Assembly (NCBI GenBank): GCA_019090565.1
Contig: JAHRVS010000389.1
Coordinates: forward strand, 1-5,378
Source of the DNA: Gammaproteobacteria bacterium
Lineage (GTDB): Bacteria > Pseudomonadota > Gammaproteobacteria > Pseudomonadales > UBA3067
DNA: 5,378 bases
Direction: 5' to 3'
Shown here piece after piece: positions 4,742 through 5,378 of this stretch. Position numbers and translations under genes: made by a program. Every line of letters starts with the position of its first letter. Positions within the stretch are counted from its first letter, which is position 1. Under the pieces are notes generated by a model, which was not told where the DNA came from, searched no databases, and was given only the letters and a program-made list of their open reading frames with translations.

Positions 4742-5378
4742 ATGAAGTTCAGAAAGTTGATGCTCGCTGTTGGTCTGTCATTGGGTGTTGGGACAATAAG
4801 TAGCAGTGTGTTGGCTGTTGCAGTTGTGGATGAAAACTTGGCCACTTATCAAAAGGTGAGTGGCATCTCTGGTAATCTCTCCAGCGTGGGTTCCGATACA
4901 CTGGCCAACCTGATGACCTTGTGGGCAGAGGAGTACAGGCGCCAGTACCCTAGCGTGAATATCCAAATCCAAGCGGCGGGTTCTTCAACGGCTCCTCCTG
5001 CTTTGTCTGAGGGTACGTCCAATCTTGGGCCGATGAGCCGTAAGATGAAAAACAAAGAACTTGAGTCCTTCGAGAAAAAGCATGGCTATAAGCCTACGCG
5101 TATTCGTGTTGCCTTGGATGCCTTGGCTGTTTATGTCCATAAAGATAACCCCATTGAAGGCCTGACGATCCCTCAGGTTGATGCTGTTTTTTCGGTAACG
5201 AGAAAGTGTGGCGCCCTTAAAGGTGTGAATATGTGGGGTGATTTAGGCATGACGGGACCATGGTTAGACCGGGCCCTGCAAGTTTACGGTAGAAACTCAG
5301 TGTCTGGCACGTATGGCTACTTTAAAAAGAAAGGGCTTTGCAAAGGCGATTTTAAAAGTACGGTGAATGAGCAGCCTG
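4742..5378 (+). CDS. pstS: Phosphate ABC transporter substrate-binding protein PstS (right-truncated by the window)
   Basis: PstS is the periplasmic phosphate-binding protein that feeds the PstCAB importer. The frame is open to the right edge (212 codons visible, the last base pair incomplete). Residues 1-25 form a Sec signal peptide: MKFRK, a hydrophobic core, and probable cleavage after VLA25. The mature part has the phosphate-binding segments [12 protein letters not shown] (47-58), [10 protein letters not shown] (79-88) and GPMSRKM (96-102), and the conserved R184-N-S-V-S-G-T190 loop. The sequence is very close in pattern to the Pseudomonas-type PstS. The ATG at 4742 follows AGGGG (4731-4735) at 6 bases and is the only start that leaves a proper signal peptide. 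PhoB control is expected from the two Pho boxes, and repeat copy 3 forms most of the leader. pstC, pstA, pstB and phoU would be expected downstream but are not visible. Confidence 0.95.
   Translation, partial: MKFRKLMLAVGLSLGVGTISSSVLAVAVVDENLATYQKVSGISGNLSSVGSDTLANLMTLWAEEYRRQYPSVNIQIQAAGSSTAPPALSEGTSNLGPMSRKMKNKELESFEKKHGYKPTRIRVALDALAVYVHKDNPIEGLTIPQVDAVFSVTRKCGALKGVNMWGDLGMTGPWLDRALQVYGRNSVSGTYGYFKKKGLCKGDFKSTVNEQP

Noticed and set aside
4778..5055. Open frames on the - strand opposite pstS
   Set aside because: They are antisense to a clearly recognisable PstS coding region and have no family resemblance.

Overview
The window looks like a chromosomal piece of a gammaproteobacterium. PhoB, PhoR and especially PstS resemble the Pseudomonas-type proteins, and base composition is moderate. 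A marine Cellvibrionales- or Spongiibacteraceae-like host is plausible, but that is an inference from memory of the families and not a demonstrated placement. The main content is the phosphate-starvation regulon core: the response regulator phoB, the sensor kinase phoR, and the first 212 codons of pstS, all on the + strand.

Layout. Positions 1-932 hold the C-terminal part of a two-domain kinase-like protein: the end of an aminoglycoside-phosphotransferase-like fold with HGDLHLGN, followed by a P-loop kinase domain. A non-coding stretch with two tiny hairpins and a repeat copy follows (933-1185). A small DUF4404-type gene lies on the - strand (1186-1458). The 520-base gap up to phoB (1459-1978) holds a solitary repeat end, the longest repeat copy and two Pho boxes. 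phoB (1979-2677) and phoR (2782-4080) are separated by 104 bases. A 661-base gap (4081-4741) carries several inverted repeats, two Pho boxes, a -10 box and a third repeat copy, and then pstS begins at 4742 and runs off the right edge.

How the genes work together. PstS binds periplasmic phosphate for the Pst ABC transporter, whose remaining genes are probably just beyond the edge. PhoR senses phosphate status at the membrane and phosphorylates PhoB. PhoB binds Pho boxes, visible here upstream of both phoB itself (autoregulation) and pstS.

The unexpected content is a family of short non-coding elements (140, 151 and 239 bp, plus a 48-bp solitary end). They have terminal inverted repeats of the type GGGCACCTCTA...TAGAGGCGCCC and a shared central motif of about 39 bp. 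All are in the same orientation and confined to intergenic DNA. The copy before pstS begins 5 bases after the Pho box, and its left terminal repeat contains TATAGT at the position expected for the -10 box of a PhoB-dependent promoter. The element therefore seems to supply part of the pstS promoter and nearly the whole 5' leader.
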